Source of the DNA: Bog-473 sp963840435
GTDB lineage: Bacteria; Actinomycetota; Acidimicrobiia; Acidimicrobiales; RAAP-2
Length of the DNA stretch: 64,000 nt
Direction: 5' to 3'
NCBI GenBank assembly: GCA_963840435.1
Contig: CAWIYY010000005.1
Location: forward strand, 220,093-284,092
The position numbers and the translations under genes are program-made. Shown here one piece after another: positions 26,271 through 33,902 of the stretch. How positions within the stretch are numbered: the stretch's first letter is position 1; each line of letters starts with the position of its first letter. Under the pieces are notes generated by a model, which worked only from the letters and a program-made list of their open reading frames with translations, did no database searches and had not been told where the DNA came from.

Positions 26271-26276
26271 TAGCGT
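26271..26276 (+). promoter_or_regulatory. leaderless -10 (TAGCGT) of the acyl-CoA dehydrogenase gene
   Basis: TAGCGT plus 7 nt before GTG 26284, back-to-back with the operon promoter on the other strand. Confidence 0.55.
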
Positions 26277-26283
26277 TCGGGCG

Positions 26284-27432
26284 GTGATCGAGACCGACGA
26301 GCACCAGCTCTTCCGCAAGACCCTCCGGGACCTCTTCGAGCGAGAGATCGAGCCGCATGTGAACGAGTGGGAGCGGGCCCGCACCTTCCCGGCTCACGAG
26401 CTTTTCCCAAAGTTGGCGCCCATCGGAATCTTCGGCCTCGAGTACGACGAGGCATACGGCGGCATGGGTGCCGAGCACACCTACTCCATGATCGCCGGCG
26501 AGGAGATGGGACGGATCAGCTGCGGTGGCGTCCCCATGGCCATGGCCGTGCAGATGGCGATGGCCACCCCGGCTCTGGCCCGCTACGGCTCACCCGAACT
26601 CAAGGAGGCCTACCTGGCGCCCGCGATCCGGGGCGAGGTCGTGACCTCCATCGCGGTGACCGAGCCCGACGCCGGCAGCGACGTAGCCGGCATCCGCACC
26701 CGGGCCGTGCGCGACGGCGACGAGTGGATCATCAACGGTACGAAGCTCTTCATCACGAACGGCACGCAGGCCGACTGGCTCTGCTTGCTGGCCCGCACCT
26801 CCGACGATCCGGGCGCGCACGGCATGTCGCTCATCGTGGTACCGACGACGCTCGACGGCGTGGTCGTGTCGCGCAAGCTGGAGAAGCTGGGCATGTGGTC
26901 GAGTGACACGGCAGAGCTGTCGTTCACCGACGTCCGGGTGCCCGTGACCAACACCATCGGCGACATCGGCCGCGGCTTCCAACAGCAGATGGTGCAGTTC
27001 CAGGCAGAGCGGCTCATGACCTTCTACAAGCAGGTCGGCTCCATCGAACTGGCCCTCGAGCGCACCAAGTCGTACCTGCGCGAGCGCCGGGCCTTCGGCG
27101 CTCCCTTGATGGCCAACCAGCACCTGCAGTTCGTCCTGGCCGAGCTCTCGGCCCGCCACGACGTCCTCAAGCACTACGCGCGCACCACGGCCGACGCCGT
27201 CGTGCGCGGCGACGATGCCACCCGCTACGCCACCATCGGCAAGCTGCTCGGCTCGCGGCTGCAGCGCGAAGTGGCCGATATGGCGGTGCAGTTCCACGGC
27301 GGCATGGGCTACATGGACGAGAACTGGACATCGCGCTACTTCCGGGACACCCGGCTCGACTCCATCGGCGCGGGCGCCGACGAGGTGATGCTGCGCATCC
27401 TGGCCCGGATGGACGGCTACACGGCCGACTAG
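26284..27432 (+). CDS. acyl-CoA dehydrogenase (AtuD-like by position)
   Basis: A 382-residue FAD-dependent dehydrogenase that would introduce the alpha,beta double bond before carboxylation. Features are VTEPDAGSDVAGIRTRA (FAD/substrate loop, near residue 130), TNGTQADWLCLLART, QFHGGMGYMDE near residue 335 and the C-terminal GAGADEVML, whose Glu sits where many family members keep the catalytic base. Divergent from the AtuA/carboxylase operon with a shared 61-nt control region, so it probably works in the same pathway as citronellyl-CoA dehydrogenase does in Pseudomonas. Start GTG 26284. Confidence 0.9.
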   Translation: MIETDEHQLFRKTLRDLFEREIEPHVNEWERARTFPAHELFPKLAPIGIFGLEYDEAYGGMGAEHTYSMIAGEEMGRISCGGVPMAMAVQMAMATPALARYGSPELKEAYLAPAIRGEVVTSIAVTEPDAGSDVAGIRTRAVRDGDEWIINGTKLFITNGTQADWLCLLARTSDDPGAHGMSLIVVPTTLDGVVVSRKLEKLGMWSSDTAELSFTDVRVPVTNTIGDIGRGFQQQMVQFQAERLMTFYKQVGSIELALERTKSYLRERRAFGAPLMANQHLQFVLAELSARHDVLKHYARTTADAVVRGDDATRYATIGKLLGSRLQREVADMAVQFHGGMGYMDENWTSRYFRDTRLDSIGAGADEVMLRILARMDGYTAD

Positions 27433-27451
27433 TGCCTGGGGCTGCCTGGCC

Positions 27452-28294
27452 TCAGGTGTGGCGGAACACGGCCTGTCCGCCCCCACTGGCCAACAAGCTG
27501 CGCTCCTCGGACCAGACCCGGCCGGTCCACGAGAGCAGTCCCGCCTGGGCCACCGGAGAATGCGCATCGACCAGCAGCCACTCGGAACCGCTCGTCGGAT
27601 CCTGGAAGGAGGCGTAGAGGTCGAGGCTGGGTGCGATGAACGGCGGGTTGGCGTGCGCGTGCGGCCGCGAGCCGGCCGGCCAGCTCCCGACGTCGAGCAC
27701 GACCAACAGGCGAGCGGCCTGCACCCAGGGATCCTCTACCCCGGAGTCGCGTTCCTTGTAGCGGACCCAAGTCCGCCAGCGGGGCGGCAGCGGCCCAGGC
27801 GGCGGCCACGTCGCCGACCAATCGATCGGTCTCTGATCGAAGTTGTCCCAGAAGGCATAGGGCCGGTGGTCGTCGGCGTCGGCGTCGGCGTCGGGCCGGC
27901 GGTTGGTCCAGGGCGCCGTGTCCGCCGGATCGCTCACCGCCGGCGGTGCGACGTCGACGTGCTCGAGGCCTTCGACCTGGCCGACCGACCAGACCATGGC
28001 GTCGAGCACGGCTCGACCGTCCTGTGTCATCTCGACACGCTGAGCCAGCACGGTGCGCCCGGACCGCAGGGGCGTGACGACAAGATCTATCGGCGCGAAG
28101 GCGGCCACCGAGAGGTAATGGCAGAAGAAACTGGCGGGCCGAGCGAACGGGCTCTCGGCCCCGGCGGCGCGCAGCGCAATGGCGGCCACGTACCCGCCGC
28201 AGGGTCCCCAGATCTCCCAGTCCTGATGCACCGTCGCCCGGTAGCGCCCCTCGCCCGCCGGCTCGACCGACGTCTGGAGGGCGATGTCACCCAT
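27452..28294 (-). CDS. acyl-CoA thioesterase (double hot-dog, TesB-like)
   Basis: A 280-residue protein. The N-terminal WEIWGPCGGYVAAIALRA is the hot-dog helix motif (typically WxxWGPxGGY), followed by SFFCHYLSVAAFAPIDLVV and VEMTQDGRAVLDAMVW. A second hot-dog half ends near SEWLLVDAHSPVAQAGLL. It would release free acids from acyl-CoA. A GGGAGG precedes ATG 28294. The upstream GNAT frame runs about 208 nt into this gene in another frame. Convergent with the acyl-CoA dehydrogenase gene; a role in the same acyl-CoA metabolism is inference. Confidence 0.85.
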   Translation of the reverse strand: MGDIALQTSVEPAGEGRYRATVHQDWEIWGPCGGYVAAIALRAAGAESPFARPASFFCHYLSVAAFAPIDLVVTPLRSGRTVLAQRVEMTQDGRAVLDAMVWSVGQVEGLEHVDVAPPAVSDPADTAPWTNRRPDADADADDHRPYAFWDNFDQRPIDWSATWPPPGPLPPRWRTWVRYKERDSGVEDPWVQAARLLVVLDVGSWPAGSRPHAHANPPFIAPSLDLYASFQDPTSGSEWLLVDAHSPVAQAGLLSWTGRVWSEERSLLASGGGQAVFRHT

Positions 28295-28845
28295 GCGCGC
28301 TTCGCGCCTCCCGAAACATCGCGGGTGAGCTCGGTGACATCGAGCAGCTCGCCGCGTGGCCCCCGGGTCGTCAAGAAGCGGGTGAACCCCAGCCGTTCCA
28401 TGACTTTGCCGGACGGCACGTTCTCGGGTTCGTAGATGCTGACGATACGACTGAGCCCGCCGTCGGTGAAGCCGTAGCGCACGGCCGCCGCGCCGGCCTC
28501 GGTGGCCAGCCCGCGACCGCGGGCAGCCGGGGCCAGGCGCCAACCGACCTCCACCGCCGGGAGCACCTCGGGCAAGAAATGCGGGATGGCCAGGCCGGCC
28601 CACCCGATCAGGGCGCCGTTGGAGCGCTCGATCACCGCCTCGAGGCCGAACCCGTCCATGTCGTAGCGAGCGATCACCCGATCGACGAACGTCGCGCTCT
28701 CCTCGGCGGTCATGCCGCGCCGCAGCGGGTACCACCAGAAGGACTCCTCGGCCTGGAGGGGGATCAGCGCCTCGAGATCGCTCTCGACGAACGGGCGCAG
28801 GATGAGCCGGTCGGTCGTGAGAACGGGGATCCGAGACGGTGGCAT
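28087..28845 (-). CDS. GNAT family N-acetyltransferase with over-long C-terminus
   Basis: The real GNAT domain covers residues 1 to about 180 (LTTDRLILRPFVESDL opening; acetyl-CoA loop RLAPAARGRGLATEAG near 103-117; NVPSGKVMERLGF near 142-154). It belongs to the RimJ/RimL group. The frame then continues about 70 residues with Arg/Pro-rich, shadow-like composition while overlapping the thioesterase gene by 208 nt. Either the stop codon was lost, or a small indel removed it. The true functional end is probably near 28300. Confidence 0.75.
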   Translation of the reverse strand: MPPSRIPVLTTDRLILRPFVESDLEALIPLQAEESFWWYPLRRGMTAEESATFVDRVIARYDMDGFGLEAVIERSNGALIGWAGLAIPHFLPEVLPAVEVGWRLAPAARGRGLATEAGAAAVRYGFTDGGLSRIVSIYEPENVPSGKVMERLGFTRFLTTRGPRGELLDVTELTRDVSGGAKRAWVTSPSRRRSSRRARGATGRRCIRTGRSGDPAAGTWPPLRCAPPGPRARSLGPPVSSAITSRWPPSRR

Positions 28846-28850
28846 CGCCC

Positions 28851-29120
28851 TCAGTCCAGGGGGAGGCCGGGGGCATCGGCCAGTGAGGGGTCTCGGCCGG
28901 GGCGAGCGGCAACGGCGTAGAGCTGGTCCGGCCGAAACGAGCGGACCGCCCGATCGCCGGCACGGCCCCCGACCACCTCGACCCACTCCTCGCCCGTGGC
29001 GCTGTTGGTCACGTGGGCCACGAATTGCCAGGCCGCGCCGCGCAACCGGGTGCCTTGGACCCGGACCGGGTCACCGGGCTGCAACCCGGCCCACTTGGTG
29101 GTTCGGCGGAGCTCAGCCAC
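28851..29120 (-). CDS. conserved hypothetical protein (DUF7246-like)
   Basis: An 89-residue protein with a compact beta-rich core: GDPVRVQGTRLRGAAWQFVAHVTN, then GEEWVEVVGG and VRSFRPDQLYAV. I recall similar short actinobacterial proteins under a DUF label, but give no function. Start GTG 29120 lies about 80 nt from the divergent nuclease gene. It is followed after 5 nt by the GNAT gene on the same strand, suggesting a small operon GTG-gene, GNAT, thioesterase. Confidence 0.65.
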   Translation of the reverse strand: MAELRRTTKWAGLQPGDPVRVQGTRLRGAAWQFVAHVTNSATGEEWVEVVGGRAGDRAVRSFRPDQLYAVAARPGRDPSLADAPGLPLD

Positions 29121-29185
29121 GGTCCCGGGGTGCCATGCCGTGCAGTTCTACCAGGAGCATGTCCTGCCGGCAGTGGGGGCGGCCG

Positions 29186-29191
29186 TAGGCT
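29186..29191 (+). promoter_or_regulatory. leaderless -10 (TAGGCT) of the RecB-like nuclease gene
   Basis: TAGGCT plus 8 nt before ATG 29200. Confidence 0.6.
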
Positions 29192-29199
29192 GAAACCAC

Positions 29200-29970
29200 A
29201 TGGCGCTCGAACTCCCGCGGACTCTGACGCCATCGAAGGTGACTGCGTTCACCAACTGCCCGATGGCCTTCCGCTTCTCCCAGATAGAACGGCTGCCGGA
29301 GCCGCCGTCCCCCTACGCGGTGAAGGGCACGCTCGTCCATGCGGCCCTCGAGGGCCTGATCTGGAACCATCCGGCCGGCGCTCGCTCGGCCGTTGCGGCC
29401 GCGAGCGAGCTGGAACGGGCGTGGGTCGAGATCCAGGAGGACGAGGAGTTCGCGCAACTCGGGCTGGGGCCCGAGGAGGCGGCGTCGTTCCTGGCCGACG
29501 CGCAGAAGCTCGTCGAGAACTACCTCGCCCTCGAAGACCCGAACGAGGTGCACGCGGTCGGGGTGGAGCTGGGGGTGGAGATGCACCTCGACGGCATGTG
29601 CCTACGCGGCAAGATCGACCGCCTCGATCTGGCGCCCGACGGCAGCTTGATCGTGGTCGACTACAAGACCGGACGGGCGCCGTCGGAGCGCTACGAGCGC
29701 GGCAGCCTGGTCGGCGTGCAGACCTATGCATTGCTCTGCGAGGCCGCATTCGGCCAGCCTCCCTCAGAGGTCAGGCTGCTGCACCTGCGCGAGCCCGTCG
29801 CCATCTCGAGTGCAGCCACCGAGCAGTCCATCAGGGGTCAGCGCAGGCGGACCGCGGCGGTCTGGACCGCGATCACCCGGGCTTGTGATGCCGAGGACTT
29901 CCGCCCCCACGTGGGACCTCTGTGCAACCACTGCGCCTTCAAACCCTCGTGCCCGGCCTTCGCCGCCTGA
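29200..29970 (+). CDS. RecB-family PD-(D/E)XK nuclease with probable Fe-S cluster
   Basis: A 256-residue stand-alone nuclease of the PDDEXK_1 class, like the C-terminal domain of AddB/RecB or Cas4. Predicted catalytic residues are His47 (GTLVH), Asp140 (GKIDRLD), Asp154 and Lys156 (VVDYKTG). Cysteines at 20, 242, 245 and 251 match the 4Fe-4S staple that ties N- and C-termini in AddB and Cas4 nucleases. No helicase or CRISPR gene is nearby. It is followed after 1 nt by a PAP2 phosphatase gene. A DNA repair or end-processing role is likely from the family; partners are unknown. Confidence 0.88.
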   Translation: MALELPRTLTPSKVTAFTNCPMAFRFSQIERLPEPPSPYAVKGTLVHAALEGLIWNHPAGARSAVAAASELERAWVEIQEDEEFAQLGLGPEEAASFLADAQKLVENYLALEDPNEVHAVGVELGVEMHLDGMCLRGKIDRLDLAPDGSLIVVDYKTGRAPSERYERGSLVGVQTYALLCEAAFGQPPSEVRLLHLREPVAISSAATEQSIRGQRRRTAAVWTAITRACDAEDFRPHVGPLCNHCAFKPSCPAFAA

Positions 29971-29971
29971 C

Positions 29972-30601
29972 GTGGCCTCGGTGAGCAGCATCGATCTGCA
30001 CGCCATCGACGAGGCGGTGGATGCCGCCTTCGAGCCGCTGCGCGGCAAACCGCAGGTCGACAATGCAGCGGCCGTCGTGTCCAACCTGGCCGACTACGGC
30101 CTCGTCTGGGTGGCGCTGGCCGCGCTGAAGGCACGGCGCCGTGGCCCGAACCGCCGGCGGGCCGTCTTCGCCCTGGCGACCGCCGGGTTCTCGTCTCTCA
30201 TCGTCAGCCGCATGGTCAAGGCCGCGGTCGCACGCGAGCGGCCCGACGACCACCTCGACGCCACCGTACGCACGCCGACCAGCAGCAGCTTTCCCAGCGG
30301 CCACACCTTGGCCGCGTTCTGCACGGCATTCGTGCTGGCCGACTCCGATCGCCAGACGGCGACCAACGTGGGCTTTGCCGCCGCCGTGGCCGCCAGCCGG
30401 GTCCACCTGCGGGCGCACCACCCCACCGATGTCATCGGCGGTGCAGCCATCGGCTCGGTGCTCGGGCTGGGTTTGCGGCCGATCGTGAACGTCATCACGC
30501 CGGGGACAAAGCGCACCCGGCGGGGCCGACCCAAGAAAGAGAGCCGAACCAAGAAGGGGAAGGGAATGGGTCGCGCCGACGTCGTGTTGACCCGTCTATG
30601 A
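29972..30601 (+). CDS. PAP2 superfamily phosphatase
   Basis: About 209 residues with the three-part acid phosphatase signature: KAAVARERP (near residue 80), PSGH (near residue 109) and SRVHLRAHHPTDVIGG (near residue 140; catalytic His). The C-terminus is a highly basic tail (TKRTRRGRPKKESRTKKGKG). Hydrophobic stretches between motifs suit a membrane-bound lipid-phosphate phosphatase, for example phosphatidate or undecaprenyl-diphosphate type. Starts GTG 29972 or GTG 29981 are both possible. Its stop overlaps the next ATG (ATGA). Confidence 0.88.
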   Translation: MASVSSIDLHAIDEAVDAAFEPLRGKPQVDNAAAVVSNLADYGLVWVALAALKARRRGPNRRRAVFALATAGFSSLIVSRMVKAAVARERPDDHLDATVRTPTSSSFPSGHTLAAFCTAFVLADSDRQTATNVGFAAAVAASRVHLRAHHPTDVIGGAAIGSVLGLGLRPIVNVITPGTKRTRRGRPKKESRTKKGKGMGRADVVLTRL

Positions 30602-31197
30602 AGCCTTTCGCTGTCACCTGGGATTATCGCTGTCCGTTTGCTCGCAACGCGCATGAGCACCTGGTGGACGCGCTCGCCGACGGTGCCGACTGGGACGTGA
30701 CGTTCCTGCCCTTCTCGCTGACCCAGACCCACGTGCCCGAGGGCGGTGTGCCCGTATGGGAGGATCCGGCCAAGGCCAAGGACCTGACGGCCCTGGCGGC
30801 CGGCGTGGTGGTGCGCGACCAGTACCCCGAGCACTTCCTCAAAGCGCACCGGGCGCTGTTCGCCGCCCGCCACGACCAGGGACTCGACCTGCGCGACGAG
30901 CGGGTCGTGGCGGACGCACTCGAGCGGTCTGGTGTGCCCGGCGACAAAGTGTTGGCCGAGGTGCACACCGGTGCGCCCATCGACGAGATCCGTAAGGCCC
31001 ACGAACAGGCCGTCGGCGAGTGGGCCGTGTTCGGCGTCCCCACCTTCGTCATCGACGGCCGGGCCGCCTTCGTCCGCTTGATGAGCCGTCCCGAGGGAGA
31101 TGCCGCACTGGCCCGGCAGACGATCGAGGGTGTGCTGTCGCTGTTCGACGCCCAGCCGGATCTGAACGAGTACAAGTTCACCAAGCTCGAGCGCTGA
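30598..31197 (+). CDS. DsbA-family thioredoxin-fold protein
   Basis: A 199-residue DsbA/FrnE-like protein. The active-site position is DYRCPFA near residues 9-15, with one Cys only (CPFA rather than CxxC), so it is not a classic oxidase. This one-Cys form recalls mycothiol- or glutathione-dependent nitroreductase/isomerase types. The cis-proline loop is VFGVPTFVIDG near residue 142. No signal peptide is visible, so it is cytoplasmic. Coupled to the PAP2 gene by ATGA overlap. A mycothiol-dependent transferase role is inference, consistent with Mca in the same window. Confidence 0.82.
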   Translation: MKPFAVTWDYRCPFARNAHEHLVDALADGADWDVTFLPFSLTQTHVPEGGVPVWEDPAKAKDLTALAAGVVVRDQYPEHFLKAHRALFAARHDQGLDLRDERVVADALERSGVPGDKVLAEVHTGAPIDEIRKAHEQAVGEWAVFGVPTFVIDGRAAFVRLMSRPEGDAALARQTIEGVLSLFDAQPDLNEYKFTKLER

Positions 31198-31218
31198 GCC
31201 GGGACACCGTCTCGGACT

Positions 31219-32139
31219 TCAGGAGCGGACGAGCTCGCTCAGCAAGGAGAAGGCGCGGGCCCGCTCGTCCCTGTCCCCCACCACCGAGGCCACGAAGTCG
31301 GTCGCGCCGGCGCGGGCCAGCTTGGTGATGGCGGCGGCCACCGTCTCCTCGTCGCCGACGAGCGCGATGTCGGCCGCGTCGGCCGCTCCCTCCCGGTCCA
31401 GCATCGCCTTGTACGACGGCAGACCCGGGTAGATGGAGAACTCCTGGCGGATCCGCTCCTTGGCCGCGTCCACATCGCGGGTCACCGACACGGGCAGCGA
31501 GACGCCGATCCGCGGCTCGGGCCGGCCCGCCGCCTCGGCCGCGGCGCGGATGGTCGGCGCGACGTGCGAGGCGATCGTCTCAATGCCGGTCATCCAGGTG
31601 ACGGTGCCGTCGGCCACGGTGCCGGCGAGCTTCAGCATGGCCGGGCCGAGCGCGGCGACCAGGACCGGCGGAGCGGTGGTGCCGGGCACCGAGATCGGCA
31701 TGAAGGCGTTCGTCGTCACCTGCTCGCCCTGGCTGTTGACCGTTTCCCCGCGCAGCATCGGCATCAGCGAGGCCAGGTATTCGCGCATGTACGAGCCGGG
31801 CTTGGCGAAGCTCATGCCCCAGGCGCCCTCGACCACCACTTGGTGGGAGAGCCCGATGCCGAGCAGGAGACGGTTGTCGGTGGCCGCCTGCACCGTGAGC
31901 GCCTGCTGGGCCAGCATCATCGGGTGCCGCGGATAGACGGGCACCACCCCCGTGCCGAGTCCGATGCCCGGCACTTGCGGACCAACGGCAGCCAGCAGGG
32001 TGAGGGCGTCGGGCCCGAAGATCTGGACGGCGAAGGCGTGATCGAACCCGGCCTCGTGGAGGCGGCGGACCTGCGTCACGACGTCGGGCAGCGGACGGTC
32101 GACGTCGATCAGCGTGCCGATACGCAGGGGTTTGGCCAT
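31219..32139 (-). CDS. LLM-class F420-dependent oxidoreductase
   Basis: A 306-residue TIM-barrel luciferase-like monooxygenase. Features: RIGTLIDVDRPLPDVV N-terminus, GIGLGTGVVPVYPRHPMMLAQQALT (residues about 76-100), LLLGIGLSHQ and a C-terminal LVGDEETVAAAI region. Members use coenzyme F420 or FMN to oxidise or reduce varied substrates, unknown here. A GCGAGGAG Shine-Dalgarno precedes the ATG. Divergent from purK. Confidence 0.88.
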   Translation of the reverse strand: MAKPLRIGTLIDVDRPLPDVVTQVRRLHEAGFDHAFAVQIFGPDALTLLAAVGPQVPGIGLGTGVVPVYPRHPMMLAQQALTVQAATDNRLLLGIGLSHQVVVEGAWGMSFAKPGSYMREYLASLMPMLRGETVNSQGEQVTTNAFMPISVPGTTAPPVLVAALGPAMLKLAGTVADGTVTWMTGIETIASHVAPTIRAAAEAAGRPEPRIGVSLPVSVTRDVDAAKERIRQEFSIYPGLPSYKAMLDREGAADAADIALVGDEETVAAAITKLARAGATDFVASVVGDRDERARAFSLLSELVRS

Positions 32140-32217
32140 CGTTTGGATGCTCCTCGCCTAGTGTGCATACGTGTCCGCCCCACTGTCTATGCGAATCGGC
32201 CGACGGGAGCGAGCGAG

Positions 32218-33396
32218 CTGACCGCGCATCACGTCGGGTTCGTCGGAGCGGGACAGCTGGCGCGGATGGCGGGAGAGGCGGCGAGCGCCCTGGGCCTGTC
32301 GATGGCCGTGTTAGCTGAGCGTCCCGACGATGCCGCCTGCGCCGTGGCGGCCGAGGTCGTGCTGGGCTCCCCGCTGGTTGCCGCCGAGCTTCGCGCCTTC
32401 GCGGCGCTCTGCGGGGTCGTGACCTTCGACCACGAGCAGGTCGACCTGGCCCTCATTGAGGAGATCGCCCGGGAGGGCACGATCGTGCGGCCCGGTCCGG
32501 CCACCTTGGAGATGGCGGTGGACAAGGCGCACATGCGCACCGTGCTCGACCGGGCAGGGATCCCCGTCCCCGCCTACGCCGTCGTGGACCCGGCCTCGGC
32601 GGGCACAGCCGAGGTGCTGGCCGACTTCGGCGCCGCCCACGGCTGGCCGCTGATGGTCAAGGCGGCACGCGGCGGGTACGACGGCAAGGGTGTCTGGCCC
32701 GTGGGCGACGCAGCCGAGGGAGAGGCCGTCCTGGCCGGTATCACCGGGCGCGCCGTGCTCGAGGAGCTGCTCCCGCTCGAGGCGGAGCTTGCGGTCATGG
32801 TGGCCCGGCGCCCCTCGGGCGACTCGGCCGCCTGGCCGGCGGTCGAGACGGCACAGCTCGAGGGCGTCTGCCGCGAGGTCCTCGTACCGGGCCGACTCCC
32901 CGACGAGGTGCTGGCGGAGGCCTCGGTGCTCGGCCGCCGGGTGGCCGACATCGCCGGCGCGGTGGGAGTGATGGCAGTCGAGCTCTTCTGGTCCGGGGGC
33001 CGGCTCCTGGTCAACGAGGTGGCGACCCGACCCCACAACTCTGGCCACTGGACGATGGAGGGTTCGGTCACCTCCCAGTTCGAGAACCACCTGCGAGCGG
33101 TCCTCGACCTCCCTCTCGGGTCGACCGCACTGGCCCACCCGGCGGTGGCCAGCGTCAACGTCTTCGGCGGCGAGCGGGGCGAGGATCCGGTCGCCCTCCT
33201 GCCCCAGGGGCTGGCCGTGCGGGGGGCCCACGTCCACCTGTATGGCAAGAGTCCGCGGCCGGGACGCAAACTGGGGCACGTGACCGTGTGCGGAGGACCT
33301 GACGACGATGTCCGGGCCAGGGCCTGGTCGGCCGCCCTGGCCCTGGGGACGCCGGCGCCCGTGGGCCTGGCCTTGCCCGCGCTGGTGAGCCCATGA
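32218..33396 (+). CDS. purK: 5-(carboxyamino)imidazole ribonucleotide synthase
   Basis: A 392-residue ATP-grasp enzyme that makes N5-CAIR from AIR, bicarbonate and ATP in purine synthesis. VGFVGAGQLARMAGEAA is the PurK N-terminus; KAARGGYDGKG is the ATP-grasp loop near residue 145; NEVATRPHNSGHWTMEG near residue 265 is diagnostic. No ATG is in frame near the conserved start. The homology begins right after CTG 32218, which follows a GGGAG purine stretch; GTG 32161 would add a 19-residue leader that would lie in the apparent promoter (TTGGAT-17-CATACG). I favour CTG but the start is uncertain. The 3' end overlaps purE (ATGA). Confidence 0.93.
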   Translation: MTAHHVGFVGAGQLARMAGEAASALGLSMAVLAERPDDAACAVAAEVVLGSPLVAAELRAFAALCGVVTFDHEQVDLALIEEIAREGTIVRPGPATLEMAVDKAHMRTVLDRAGIPVPAYAVVDPASAGTAEVLADFGAAHGWPLMVKAARGGYDGKGVWPVGDAAEGEAVLAGITGRAVLEELLPLEAELAVMVARRPSGDSAAWPAVETAQLEGVCREVLVPGRLPDEVLAEASVLGRRVADIAGAVGVMAVELFWSGGRLLVNEVATRPHNSGHWTMEGSVTSQFENHLRAVLDLPLGSTALAHPAVASVNVFGGERGEDPVALLPQGLAVRGAHVHLYGKSPRPGRKLGHVTVCGGPDDDVRARAWSAALALGTPAPVGLALPALVSP

Positions 33397-33902
33397 CCTC
33401 TTCGAACCCGCTGGTCGCCGTGGTCATGGGAAGCTCGTCGGACCTGCCGGTGCTCCAGGGCGCGGTCGACCTCCTCGAACGCTTCGACGTGCCCCACGAG
33501 GTGCGCGTGGTCTCGGCCCATCGGACGCCCGACCGCATGATCGCCTTCGGTCACGAGGCAGCGGGCCGGGGCCTGCGGGTCATCATCGCCGGGGCCGGCG
33601 GGGCGGCGCACCTGCCGGGGATGTTGGCCTCAGTGACCAGGCTGCCGGTCATCGGGGTGCCCGTCGCCCTGTCCCAACTCGACGGCCTCGACAGCCTGCT
33701 CTCCATTGTGCAGATGCCCAAGGGGGTGCCGGTGGCCACCATGGCCGTGAACGGGGCTCGGAACGCGGGGTTGCTGGCGGTGCGCATCCTCGCGCTGACC
33801 GACCCGGACCTGGCCGACAAGATGGCGGTCTTCCAGCTGGAGATCGCAGCAGAGGCGGCGGCCCAGGACGACGAGGTGTCCGGAGGGAGCGGCGATGGCT
33901 GA
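33393..33902 (+). CDS. purE: N5-carboxyaminoimidazole ribonucleotide mutase
   Basis: A 169-residue class I PurE that converts N5-CAIR to CAIR, the step after PurK. Signature: VAVVMGSSSDLPVLQGA at residues 8-24, VVSAHRTPDRM near 40-50 and AGAGGAAHLPGM near residue 65. It starts inside the purK stop (ATGA) and its own 3' end overlaps the next gene by 8 nt, giving a tight purK-purE operon. Confidence 0.96.
   Translation: MTSSNPLVAVVMGSSSDLPVLQGAVDLLERFDVPHEVRVVSAHRTPDRMIAFGHEAAGRGLRVIIAGAGGAAHLPGMLASVTRLPVIGVPVALSQLDGLDSLLSIVQMPKGVPVATMAVNGARNAGLLAVRILALTDPDLADKMAVFQLEIAAEAAAQDDEVSGGSGDG

Noticed and set aside
29200..29970. Cas4 and hence a CRISPR system
   Set aside because: The Fe-S nuclease layout is Cas4-like, but no repeats or other cas genes are in the window; a RecB-like repair nuclease is the safer call.
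32161..32217. GTG 32161 as purK start
   Set aside because: Adds a 19-residue leader outside the family and falls in a likely promoter; kept only as an alternative.
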